Assembly: GCA_902480035.1 (NCBI GenBank)
Contig: CABSRC010000069.1
Span: forward strand, 1-8,988
Source of the DNA: an uncultured Streptococcus sp.
Lineage (GTDB): Bacteria; Bacillota; Bacilli; Lactobacillales; Streptococcaceae
Reading direction: 5' to 3'
Length of the DNA: 8,988 nucleotides
The translations under genes were made by a program, and so were the position numbers. Numbering within the stretch: the stretch's first letter is position 1; each line of letters begins with the position of its first letter. This document shows positions 1-5,318 of this stretch, in pieces. The notes under the pieces are model-generated. The model had not been told where the DNA came from, ran no database searches, and saw only the letters and a list, made by a program, of their open reading frames with translations.

Positions 1-680
1 AGTTGCAGGCTAATAACACAGATGACCGTTTTGCGGAGCTTCCCTTTTCCAGCAAGCAAGTGGTGCAAGTAGCGCGTGATTTGAAGGCTTCTGGCTTTAG
101 TGGGGTCTTATTGGTAGTGACCAATCCAGTTGATGCCGTTACTCAACTCTATCAACAATATACCGGCCTTCCAAAAGAACAGGTGATTGGGACAGGGACC
201 TTGCTGGATACAGCTCGGATGAAGCGTGCAGTTGCGGATCGTTTGCAGGTTTCTCCTGCTAGTGTATCAGGCTACAACCTCGGTGAGCATGGGAATTCTC
301 AATTTGTCGCTTGGAGTCAGGTCCGTGTTAAGGGACATGCTATTACCGATCTCTTCTCTCAAGAAGAGCTTGACGCCATCAACTACGAGTCCTTACGCGG
401 TGGCCACACAGTTTTCTTTGGCAAATTCTATACCAATTTTGGGATTGCAGCAGCAGCCCAACGCCTGGCAGAAGCTGTGATCAATGATAGTCACGAGGAG
501 ATGCCAGTGTCTAACTATCGTCCAGAATATGGAACCTATCTTGGCTACCCAGCGATCGTGGGTCGAAAAGGAATTCTTGAACGATTGGATTTGCATTTGA
601 CAGAAGAAGAAAAAGAAAAATTGCTCCATTCAGCCGAAACTATCAAAGAAAATACACGAAAAGGATTGGAGCATGCATAA
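1..680 (+). CDS. L-2-hydroxyisocaproate/L-lactate dehydrogenase family protein (3' part)
   Basis: NAD-dependent 2-hydroxyacid dehydrogenase of the LDH/MDH superfamily, cytoplasmic, interconverting 2-oxoacids and L-2-hydroxyacids. About 225 residues are visible and the first full codon is at 3. Compared with the roughly 310-residue family, some 85 N-terminal residues (the Rossmann GxGxxG half) lie upstream of the window, so the TTG at 3 is not a real start. Visible hallmarks are TNPVD (residues 40-44 of the visible part), GTGTLLDTAR (63-72, with the substrate-binding Arg) and GYNLGEHGNSQF (90-101, with the catalytic His96). The DRFAEL loop and the wording of these motifs resemble Lactobacillus/Weissella HicDH more than classical streptococcal Ldh, so branched 2-oxoacids such as 2-oxoisocaproate are the likelier substrates. 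This is inferred, because the specificity loop is partly missing. The gene ends at TAA 678-680, just before a terminator. Confidence 0.9.
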   Translation, partial: LQANNTDDRFAELPFSSKQVVQVARDLKASGFSGVLLVVTNPVDAVTQLYQQYTGLPKEQVIGTGTLLDTARMKRAVADRLQVSPASVSGYNLGEHGNSQFVAWSQVRVKGHAITDLFSQEELDAINYESLRGGHTVFFGKFYTNFGIAAAAQRLAEAVINDSHEEMPVSNYRPEYGTYLGYPAIVGRKGILERLDLHLTEEEKEKLLHSAETIKENTRKGLEHA

Positions 681-685
681 AAACA

Positions 686-724
686 AGAGGCTGGGACAAA
701 AGTCCTAGCCTCTCAATTATTTTT
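686..724 (+). terminator. Rho-independent terminator of the dehydrogenase gene
   Basis: AGAGGCTGGGAC (686-697) pairs with GTCCTAGCCTCT (702-713) around an AAAA loop, with one G.U pair, followed by an AT-rich tail ending in TTTTT. It lies 5 nt after the dehydrogenase stop codon. It also forms the left end of the hairpin-rich repeat element that follows. Confidence 0.8.
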
Positions 725-807
725 GGATTGTCGAGCAAGACGCAGTGGTTGAGTGGGCTCTACTACGCTGATTTCATCAGCTTTTACAGCCCTACTCAAC
801 TGTGCGG

Positions 808-863
808 GGGTGGGAAGACGAACTCTTTTTTACTAGTCGGAGTTCTTTCCCACTCCCTTTTTT
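808..863 (+). terminator. Hairpin with T-run at the right end of the repeat
   Basis: The GGGTGGGAAGACGAACTC arm (808-825) pairs imperfectly with GAGTTCTTTCCCACTCCC (840-857) and is followed by six T residues (858-863). It could act as a second terminator that insulates the downstream rpn gene from readthrough. Confidence 0.55.
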
Positions 864-879
864 CTGCAATTTTTTCGAA

Positions 880-888
880 TGGTATAAG
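880..888 (+). promoter_or_regulatory. Extended -10 promoter candidate for the rpn gene
   Basis: TGGTATAAG is an extended -10 element (TG-N-TATAAG, five of six to TATAAT). There is no good -35 box; the best candidate 17 bp upstream (860-865) is T-rich and weak. Transcription would begin near 895, about 30 nt before the ATG at 926. Confidence 0.5.
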
Positions 889-925
889 TGAGGGGATTCC
901 CTATACGAAATCATCGGAGGTTGCT

Positions 926-1912
926 ATGAAGAAACGACACGAGTATGTATCGCCCACCTTGGATTTGATGGCAAAAAAGATTTTTAGTCTGCCAGATGTG
1001 ACAGCCAAATTCATCCGCGAAGTATTGGATCTGCCAGTAGAGTCCGTTGAGATTTTAGAAGGAGACCAGATCCATGAGCAGGGGTTTTTAGGAGATCTTC
1101 CTTTTGAAACATCTGTTGATGTGAGAGCAAGACTAGATAGTGGGCTTGAAGTCATCATTGAGATTCAAGTTTTGAAGCAAGAGTATTTCTTGAATCGTTT
1201 TCACTATTATTTAGCCAATCAACTGGTAGAAAATGTCCAACGCAAGCGAAAGAAAGGGGCGACCCATTCTATGTACCAGGAGCTGGAGCCGGTCTATGGG
1301 ATCGCTATCCTGGAGAGAAGTATTTTTCCTCATTTAGATTCACCCGTCAATGTCTATGAAATGCGCCATACAGTAGACGGGACACCTCTTTATAGCTCTC
1401 GAAAGGATGGAGTAGCGCACAATATGTTAAAGGTTGCCTTTTTAGAGTTGGATAAGTATAATGAAAGTAGAGATACGGAGTTGAACGCTCACTGGAGACA
1501 ATGGCTTGAATTTTTTGGCAATCGCCCATTCAGTCATCAACCAGATCAAGTGATCGAGCAGGCAGAATCACTCCTGATCCCATCAAATTGGACAAGGGAG
1601 GAAAAAGAAATGATTGATGAACGGATTCGTATCAGAGAAAATTGGGAAATGAGCATGGATACCTTTCGGAAAGAACAACTGGAAGCCGGTTTTCAGAAAG
1701 GGTTGAAAAGAGGTCTCGAACAAGGTCTCGAACAGGGATTGGAACAAGGCAGACAAGAAGGCATGGAGCTGGGAGTTCAAGCTGTTCAGCAGTCTCTGAT
1801 TCAAAAACTATCTTTGAAGGGGATGAGTATCGAGATGATTGCTGAAATGACGGATTTATCCAGCGAATCCATCAAAAAAATGTTGGCTACTGATTCGTCT
1901 AACGAGGAGTAG
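926..1912 (+). CDS. Rpn family recombination-promoting nuclease / putative transposase (PD-(D/E)XK, full-length form)
   Basis: A 328-residue protein of the Rpn family (PDDEXK_2 type, formerly called conserved hypothetical transposase). Family members are DNA endonucleases that promote RecA-independent recombination, and some act in phage defence. The start is ATG 926 because GGAGG (916-920) lies 5 nt upstream; the open frame continues back into the intergenic repeat but has no translation signals there. The N-terminal part (about 1-60) has the usual helix with D13 and F20. The nuclease core has D65 (SVDV) followed by E79-I-Q81 (IEIQ), the expected D...E-x-Q active site. Residues 82-200 complete the conserved domain. 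Residues 259-283 are G-x-x-x repeats (GLKR, GLEQ three times, GRQE, GMEL), and 293-320 form a short HTH-like tail. The active site looks intact. An internal promoter and start suggest a second product (see 1610-1912). Confidence 0.88.
   Translation: MKKRHEYVSPTLDLMAKKIFSLPDVTAKFIREVLDLPVESVEILEGDQIHEQGFLGDLPFETSVDVRARLDSGLEVIIEIQVLKQEYFLNRFHYYLANQLVENVQRKRKKGATHSMYQELEPVYGIAILERSIFPHLDSPVNVYEMRHTVDGTPLYSSRKDGVAHNMLKVAFLELDKYNESRDTELNAHWRQWLEFFGNRPFSHQPDQVIEQAESLLIPSNWTREEKEMIDERIRIRENWEMSMDTFRKEQLEAGFQKGLKRGLEQGLEQGLEQGRQEGMELGVQAVQQSLIQKLSLKGMSIEMIAEMTDLSSESIKKMLATDSSNEE
1434..1462 (+). promoter_or_regulatory. Internal promoter within the rpn coding region
   Basis: A perfect -10 box TATAAT (1457-1462) is preceded at exactly 17 bp by TTGCCT (1434-1439), four of six matches to TTGACA. 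Transcription would begin near 1469, inside the nuclease coding region. The first in-frame ATG after that point is the one at 1610, which has a strong ribosome binding site. This is a sequence-pattern call; coding constraint could produce such boxes by chance. Confidence 0.5.
1595..1601 (+). promoter_or_regulatory. Internal Shine-Dalgarno in rpn
   Basis: AGGGAGG, followed by A-rich sequence, ends 8 nt before an in-frame ATG at 1610. The site is at least as good as the one at the gene's own start, and its position decides the predicted start of the short C-terminal product. Confidence 0.65.
1610..1912 (+). CDS. Predicted intragenic short Rpn protein (C-terminal 100 residues, RpnS-like)
   Basis: In-frame internal ORF starting at Met229 of the full-length Rpn. 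Its signals are AGGGAGG 8 nt upstream and a promoter-like pair at 1434-1462. The product lacks the PD-(D/E)XK core and consists of a charged helix, the G-x-x-x four-residue repeats (residues 31-55 of the short form) and an HTH-like tail containing GMSIEMIAEMTDLS. Published work on E. coli Rpn proteins describes exactly such short forms, made from within the gene, which bind the full-length nuclease and block its toxicity through a helix with a variable number of four-residue repeats. I infer the same antitoxin-like role here. Expression of the short form is predicted, not shown; the ATG could also be an ordinary internal methionine. Confidence 0.6.
   Translation: MIDERIRIRENWEMSMDTFRKEQLEAGFQKGLKRGLEQGLEQGLEQGRQEGMELGVQAVQQSLIQKLSLKGMSIEMIAEMTDLSSESIKKMLATDSSNEE
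1700..1771 (+). repeat. In-frame 12-bp tandem repeat encoding G-x-x-x units
   Basis: Six consecutive 12-base units each begin with a glycine codon. Units two and three (1712-1723 and 1724-1735) differ only in their last base, and the fourth is a diverged copy. Gain or loss of units by slippage would keep the frame. The repeat is shared by the full-length and the short Rpn products and probably forms a helical oligomerisation surface. Confidence 0.75.
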
Positions 1913-2143
1913 TAGAGAGAACAGAATTTTGGGATTGAGAATTACCTTGCTGATAAAAAAGCAGTTCTAAAATGGATTGTAAAGATCTCTGGGAGTCGTT
2001 TTTCTTGGATGTTGTTCCTCTACAGATTTATACGGTTGTGATTTATTGAAGGTTGGAGACTTTTGTCCAACCTTTTTTCTCATTCTTCTTGGCCCATCCT
2101 TAGTGAAATGGAATAAAAGTTTAAAATGTCCGAGTTGTAATCC
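1913..2143 (+). other. Intergenic stretch between rpn and the FMN reductase
   Basis: I see no gene or decayed gene from 1913 to 2048; the only clear element is the terminator at 2049-2078. From 2079 to 2143 the sequence is AT-rich and leads into the regulatory sites of the FMN reductase promoter, whose first inverted repeat begins at 2135. Confidence 0.6.
2049..2078 (+). terminator. Rho-independent terminator after rpn
   Basis: AAGGTTGGA (2049-2057) and TCCAACCTT (2066-2074) form a 9-bp stem with an 8-nt loop. The T-run 2073-2078 partly belongs to the stem. It sits about 135 nt after the rpn stop and would end both the full-length and the internal rpn transcripts. Confidence 0.8.
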
Positions 2144-2155
2144 TTGACATTACAT
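2135..2155. promoter_or_regulatory. Operator-like inverted repeat 1 overlapping the -35 box
   Basis: TGTAAT (2136-2141) and ATTACA (2149-2154) are perfect inverted half-sites with a 7-bp spacer, and the -35 box TTGACA (2144-2149) lies inside. A bound dimeric repressor would block RNA polymerase. A second copy with the same geometry lies 42 bp downstream. Confidence 0.6.
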
Positions 2156-2171
2156 TATGATCCTGTATAAT
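2144..2171 (+). promoter_or_regulatory. Promoter of the FMN reductase gene
   Basis: Consensus -35 TTGACA (2144-2149) and consensus -10 TATAAT (2166-2171) are separated by 16 bp. Transcription should begin near 2178, giving a leader of about 38 nt. The promoter should be strong when unrepressed and is bracketed by two matching inverted repeats. Confidence 0.85.
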
Positions 2172-2176
2172 AGCTA

Positions 2177-2197
2177 TTGTAACAAAAAATATTACAA
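2177..2197. promoter_or_regulatory. Operator-like inverted repeat 2 at the transcription start
   Basis: TTGTAA (2177-2182) and TTACAA (2192-2197) are inverted half-sites separated by 9 bp, placed over about +1 to +20. Centre-to-centre distance to the copy at 2135-2155 is 42 bp, close to four helical turns, so two dimers would sit on the same face of the DNA. Confidence 0.6.
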
Positions 2198-2215
2198 CAG
2201 AAAGAGGAAACAACT

Positions 2216-2755
2216 ATGAAAAACATTTTATTTATCGTCGGATCCCTTCGTCAAGGATCTTTCAACCATCAAATGGCCCAGAAAGCAGAAAGCCTTCTTG
2301 AAGGAAAAGCAACGGTGACTTACTTGGACTACAAGGACATCCCAATGATGAACCAAGATTTGGAAACGCCAACCTTGCCAGCTGTGCAAGCAGCACGTGA
2401 TGCGGTCCTTGCTGCGGATGCCATCTGGATCTTCTCACCAGTCTACAACTTTGCCATTCCAGGTGTAGTGAAAAACCTGATCGACTGGCTTAGCCGTGCC
2501 CTTGACCTGTCAGAAACTCGTGGTCCATCTGCCCTCCAAGACAAGATCGTAACCGTCTCTTCAGTCGCTAATGCAGGACACGAGCCAATGTTTGCGGCTT
2601 ACCAAGCCCTCTTACCATTCGTTCGTACTCAAGTAGTGGGAGACTTCACAGGAACAACTGTTAACCCAGAAGCCTGGGCAACAGGTGAATTAGTCTTGAC
2701 AGATGAAGCAATCGCAGGATTAGAAAAACAAGCACAAGCCTTATTAGAAGCATAA
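2216..2755 (+). CDS. NAD(P)H-dependent FMN reductase / quinone-azo reductase-like flavoprotein
   Basis: A 179-residue cytoplasmic flavodoxin-fold oxidoreductase of the NADPH-dependent FMN reductase family (PF03358 type). It binds FMN and transfers electrons from NAD(P)H to flavin, quinones, azo compounds or metal oxyanions; the physiological acceptor cannot be read from sequence. Motifs are the FMN phosphate loop GSLRQGSFN (residues 9-17), the family signature SPVYNFAIPGVVKNLIDWLS (about 74-93), and the VSSVANAGHEP strand-loop (about 114-124). Its length is normal for the family. Start ATG 2216 has AGAGGA about 8 nt upstream. It is a single-gene unit with its own strong promoter and two operator-like repeats, suggesting induction by a redox or electrophile stress signal. 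No regulator gene is adjacent. Confidence 0.9.
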   Translation: MKNILFIVGSLRQGSFNHQMAQKAESLLEGKATVTYLDYKDIPMMNQDLETPTLPAVQAARDAVLAADAIWIFSPVYNFAIPGVVKNLIDWLSRALDLSETRGPSALQDKIVTVSSVANAGHEPMFAAYQALLPFVRTQVVGDFTGTTVNPEAWATGELVLTDEAIAGLEKQAQALLEA

Positions 2756-2764
2756 GAAAAGCAT

Positions 2765-2798
2765 AAAAAAAGTTGAGACAGAAGTCTCAGCTTTTTTT
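2765..2798. terminator. Bidirectional terminator between the FMN reductase and VIT genes
   Basis: A15-bp arm pair is nearly perfect: A-run plus AGTTGAGAC (to 2779) pairs with GTCTCAGC plus a T-run (2784-2798) around a 4-nt loop. With a T-run on each strand it can serve both convergent genes. The stop codon of the minus-strand VIT gene (2799-2797) overlaps its right edge. Confidence 0.9.
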
Positions 2799-3492
2799 AA
2801 ATACTAAACAATTGTCCGAAGAAGTAAGTCACACCCATGGTGAGAAGGCCAATGATCAGGTTGCGAAGCATGGCTGGCTTGGTTGGTGCTTTTCCTAGTT
2901 TCGCACTGGTATAGCCAGTGAAGATCAAGGATAGTCCAACAACGAAGACTGTCACTGGAATGCGATAGTTAACTGGAAAGAGAATGATAGAGAGCATTGG
3001 AGGAAGGGAACCAATAGAAAAAGCAAGGAAGCTAGATGCAGCTGCATGCCAAGGATTGGTAAATTCTTCGTATTCAATGCCGTATTTCTCTTCGACCAAG
3101 GCTTTGAGGGGGTGTTTCAGAAAGGCCCGCTCTGTTAGAATTTTTGCTGAAGTTTCACATTCTCCATTTTCAAGATAAGCATGGTAGAGAGAGTCTCTAG
3201 CTAACTTTGGATCACGATCTAATAAGGCTTGTTCGCGGTTCACAGCAGCTTCTTCCGTGTCTTTTTGTGTGGAAACAGAAACATACTCACCACCCGCCAT
3301 CGAAAAGGCACCGGCCAGAATTGCAGACAAGCCAGATAAGAAAATGATCCAGATGTTATGCGTGGCACTGGCCACCCCGATCACCACTCCAGCGATAGAA
3401 ATGATTCCATCATTGGCCCCTAGAACCGCAGCTCTCAAAATATTCAAGCGATCGCTAAATGATTCATCTACTCCATGTTTTATTTCAGTCAT
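2797..3492 (-). CDS. VIT/CCC1 family transporter (iron/manganese)
   Basis: A 231-residue integral membrane protein of the VIT1/CCC1 family, which exports divalent iron and manganese from the cytoplasm (into vacuoles in plants and yeast, outward in bacteria), probably by proton exchange. The order is typical: TM1 with LGANDGIISIAGVVIGV (24-40, with the conserved Asp28), TM2 ending in SMAGGEYVSVSTQKD (64-78), a cytoplasmic metal-binding helical domain rich in Glu/His (about 79-145), TM3 with NPWHAAASSFLAFSIGSLPP (146-165), and two further TM helices (about 177-197 and 208-230). Start ATG 3492 follows AAGGAG (plus-strand 3500-3505) at 7 nt. It is a single-gene unit converging on the FMN reductase. 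Which metal it moves is inferred from family knowledge. Confidence 0.9.
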   Translation of the reverse strand: MTEIKHGVDESFSDRLNILRAAVLGANDGIISIAGVVIGVASATHNIWIIFLSGLSAILAGAFSMAGGEYVSVSTQKDTEEAAVNREQALLDRDPKLARDSLYHAYLENGECETSAKILTERAFLKHPLKALVEEKYGIEYEEFTNPWHAAASSFLAFSIGSLPPMLSIILFPVNYRIPVTVFVVGLSLIFTGYTSAKLGKAPTKPAMLRNLIIGLLTMGVTYFFGQLFSI

Positions 3493-3521
3493 ACAATGTC
3501 TCCTTTTCCTTATTTAGAATG

Positions 3522-3550
3522 ATTATAAATAAAATACAGAAAGAAATCAA
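3522..3550 (-). promoter_or_regulatory. Promoter of the VIT transporter gene
   Basis: On the minus strand, -10 TATAAT (3527-3522) is preceded at 17 bp by -35 TTGATT (3550-3545). The start of transcription is near 3515, giving a leader of about 23 nt that contains the AAGGAG site. Confidence 0.8.
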
Positions 3551-3600
3551 GGATTTTAACTCAAATGATAAAAGTTAGACAATTTAATGGAACCTTTTAG

Positions 3601-3621
3601 TTGTAAAATTTGACATTACAA
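3601..3621. promoter_or_regulatory. Third copy of the TTGTAA-N9-TTACAA inverted repeat
   Basis: TTGTAA (3601-3606) and TTACAA (3616-3621) form inverted half-sites with a 9-bp spacer containing an embedded TTGACA (3610-3615). From 3600 to 3620 it matches the copy at 2134-2154 at 18 of 21 positions. No good -10 box follows on the plus strand. It lies roughly 95 bp upstream of the VIT transcription start, so it could act on VIT at a distance or be a relic of a lost promoter. Confidence 0.5.
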
Positions 3622-3734
3622 GCAAAATGGAGAGAGAATTTGACATACACCTATCCTATCAAGGTTTATTTAGCAGAAGTGCATAATTTTTGAGGATCCT
3701 GATGGCATTCTAACGCGAGTGCGGAAAGGATAAC

Positions 3735-3763
3735 AAAAAACAGCAGGCTTCCTGCTGTTTTTT
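3735..3763. terminator. Terminator of the MFS transporter gene (symmetric)
   Basis: A perfect 13-bp stem pairs AAAAAACAGCAGG (3735-3747) with CCTGCTGTTTTTT (3751-3763) around a 3-nt loop. It lies 11 nt past the stop of the minus-strand MFS gene and has a T-run on either strand. Confidence 0.92.
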
Positions 3764-3774
3764 GACGAGATAAG

Positions 3775-5169
3775 TTAGTTGTTTTCATTATCTTTTCCCA
3801 CAACCCAAAATAAGAGAAGGAGTTGGAAGATGCCTAAGGCAAATAAGGCCATGAAACCGTTGCGACTTCCTTTAGCTGTGGCTTGGGTGAAATCCAGCTT
3901 TTGATTGGCTTGGCTCATGGCAACGATCAAGGAAGCCAGAGTTGTTCCAACAGCACCTGCAAATTGTTGCAAGGTATTAAAGATCGCGTTGGCATCGGGT
4001 TGCTCTTCCAGAGAGAGTTGTTTCTGTCCGTTTGTCATGATATTGACAAAGGCCAGTCCCATACCGGTCATGAAGATCATGTAAAAGATAAGAATCAAGC
4101 CATTTGTCAGCTTCAGTCCAAAGAGGGTAAAGTGGAAATGGGCCAGAAGGATGAAAGCAGCTCCAAGGAGAATCGGTTTGCGGGCGCCCAACTTATCTAG
4201 AATGAGACCGGAGAAAGGAGCAAACCCTGCTCCAATGATGGCTCCTGGAAGCAGCATCAAGGCTGCAAGCGTAGTGCTTGAGTGGTTGACCAATTGGACA
4301 TAATTAGGAAGAAGAAAACTCATGGCAAGAGAGCCTAATTGAAAGGTGAAGAAGGCTAGAATATGGCCAGTGAGACGATGATTTTTCAAAATAGAAAGAT
4401 TGATAATGGGAGTCTCTAACTGATTGGACCGCCAGACCAAAAGAACCAGTCCCAAGCTTCCGATCACCAGCCAACCAAGCACAGAAAAACTGAAGAACGC
4501 ATGATCCGCTAGGCCATGAATACCTAGAATCAACCCTATGAAAAGGGCAATGATGGCAAGAAGGCTCACGATATCAAAGGTTTCCCGCTTGACTTTACTG
4601 ATTTGCTCAATGGAGCGAAGTCCTGCAACTAGTGAGGCCAGAAGGATCGGGAATTGAACTAAAAAGATGGACCGCCAGCCGAAGCTAGCTGTTAAGAGTC
4701 CACCGACAGTAGGCCCAATAGCGGGTGCAATGGCTGTAATCAAGGTCCCCACTCCCATCATGAGACCGATCTTACGTTTTGGGACTTGTTCTAAAATGAT
4801 ATTAAACATCAGAGGGAGGGCAAAACCAACCCCCATTCCTTGGACCAATCGCCCCAGGACCACAAAGCCAAAATTTGGAGCTAAGAAGTCGATAAGAACA
4901 CCTAAAACAGATAGGAGATTTCCAACTAAAAAGATGGACTTCATTTTAAAGGAACGTTTGAGATAAGCAGATAAGGGGACCACACAGGCAACCACTAGAA
5001 GATAGATGGTCGTAACCCACTGGACGGTTGCGGTGTTGATCTCAAATTCCTTCATCAATATTGGAAAGGTGATGTTCATGGCAGTTTCTCCAGCCACCCC
5101 GCAAAAGGACAGGATCCCTGTCGCAAAGATCGCGAACAAGACCTTGGCTGAAATTTTTTCTTGTGACAT
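3775..5169 (-). CDS. DHA2-family multidrug efflux MFS transporter (14 TM)
   Basis: A 464-residue proton-driven drug exporter of the DHA2 (14-TM) major facilitator family, in the cytoplasmic membrane. TM1 ends in GETAMNITFPIL (27-38), where the usual Asp of the L-D-x-T motif is Glu28. The region QWVTTIYLLVVACVVPLSAYL (50-70) is the DHA2 TM2. The loop 2-3 motif A is degenerate (SAYLKRSFKMK). Motif B is GRLVQGMGVG (106-115) with Arg107, and motif C is IGPTVGGLL (151-159), the antiporter signature. A second motif-A-like loop, LDKLGARKP, is at 324-332, and ANAIFNTLQQFAGAVGTTLA (394-413) is typical of DHA2 proteins. Start ATG 5169 follows AGGAGG (plus-strand 5182-5187) at a longish 12 nt. It stands alone, diverging from the EIIC-like operon. 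Substrates cannot be predicted. Confidence 0.88.
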   Translation of the reverse strand: MSQEKISAKVLFAIFATGILSFCGVAGETAMNITFPILMKEFEINTATVQWVTTIYLLVVACVVPLSAYLKRSFKMKSIFLVGNLLSVLGVLIDFLAPNFGFVVLGRLVQGMGVGFALPLMFNIILEQVPKRKIGLMMGVGTLITAIAPAIGPTVGGLLTASFGWRSIFLVQFPILLASLVAGLRSIEQISKVKRETFDIVSLLAIIALFIGLILGIHGLADHAFFSFSVLGWLVIGSLGLVLLVWRSNQLETPIINLSILKNHRLTGHILAFFTFQLGSLAMSFLLPNYVQLVNHSSTTLAALMLLPGAIIGAGFAPFSGLILDKLGARKPILLGAAFILLAHFHFTLFGLKLTNGLILIFYMIFMTGMGLAFVNIMTNGQKQLSLEEQPDANAIFNTLQQFAGAVGTTLASLIVAMSQANQKLDFTQATAKGSRNGFMALFALGIFQLLLLFWVVGKDNENN

Positions 5170-5301
5170 AGACGTCTGATTCCTCCTAAATCTTCCTATA
5201 ATGTTGTAAAAATGGCCTGAAAATCCATCGTAGCGATCTCATTTCCCGTCAAATCCAATTGCTATGAGCATAGCAGGACCGACGTTAACATGATTCATCG
5301 T

Positions 5302-5317
5302 TTTGTTAGCTAACAAA
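5302..5317. promoter_or_regulatory. Perfect 16-bp palindrome, operator of the MFS gene
   Basis: TTTGTTAGCTAACAAA is a perfect palindrome placed 1 bp downstream of the -10 box, over the expected transcription start (near 5312) of the MFS transporter. This position and symmetry are typical of a repressor site. The TTAGCTAA core is reminiscent of MarR-type sites, but a TetR-type regulator is equally possible. No regulator gene lies nearby. Confidence 0.75.
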
Positions 5318-5318
5318 T

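Larger units (their letters stand above)
686..863. repeat. Composite streptococcal intergenic repeat with three hairpins
   Basis: Three inverted repeats lie end to end. The first is the terminator hairpin at 686-713. The second pairs GTTGAGTGGGCT (748-759) with AGCCCTACTCAAC (788-800) and encloses an inner perfect stem, GCTGAT/ATCAGC (767-772 with 776-781). The third runs from 808 to 857 and ends in TTTTTT. The middle section, including the GTCGAGCAAGACGCAGTGG stretch at 730-748, matches from memory a repeat found many times between genes of mitis/sanguinis-group streptococci; a genome self-comparison would settle this. No transposase is encoded, so it is probably a non-autonomous or exapted terminator-like element. 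It sits between the dehydrogenase and the rpn gene. Confidence 0.6.

Noticed and set aside
393..629. Antisense ORF within the dehydrogenase gene
   Set aside because: Shadow of a well-supported coding frame, with low-complexity Phe runs and no start signals.
728..925. 66-codon upstream extension of the rpn frame beginning at TTG 728
   Set aside because: It runs through the intergenic repeat, has no ribosome binding site, lies upstream of the predicted promoter, and shows no family similarity. ATG 926 has GGAGG at good spacing and begins the conserved N-terminus.
3640..3763. Possible small RNA starting at a TTGACA (3640-3645) and ending at the symmetric hairpin
   Set aside because: No acceptable -10 box lies 16-18 bp after either TTGACA in this stretch, and the hairpin is already explained as the MFS terminator.
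3883..4966. Plus-strand ORFs opposite the MFS gene
   Set aside because: They are the reverse complement of a clear 14-TM transporter, with compositions typical of shadow frames and no SD or homology.
5260..5275. TGCTATG/CATAGCA inverted repeat as a second operator of the MFS gene
   Set aside because: It shares no sequence with the perfect palindrome at the promoter, lies well inside the leader, and its 2-nt gap makes only a short hairpin. Left as unassigned.
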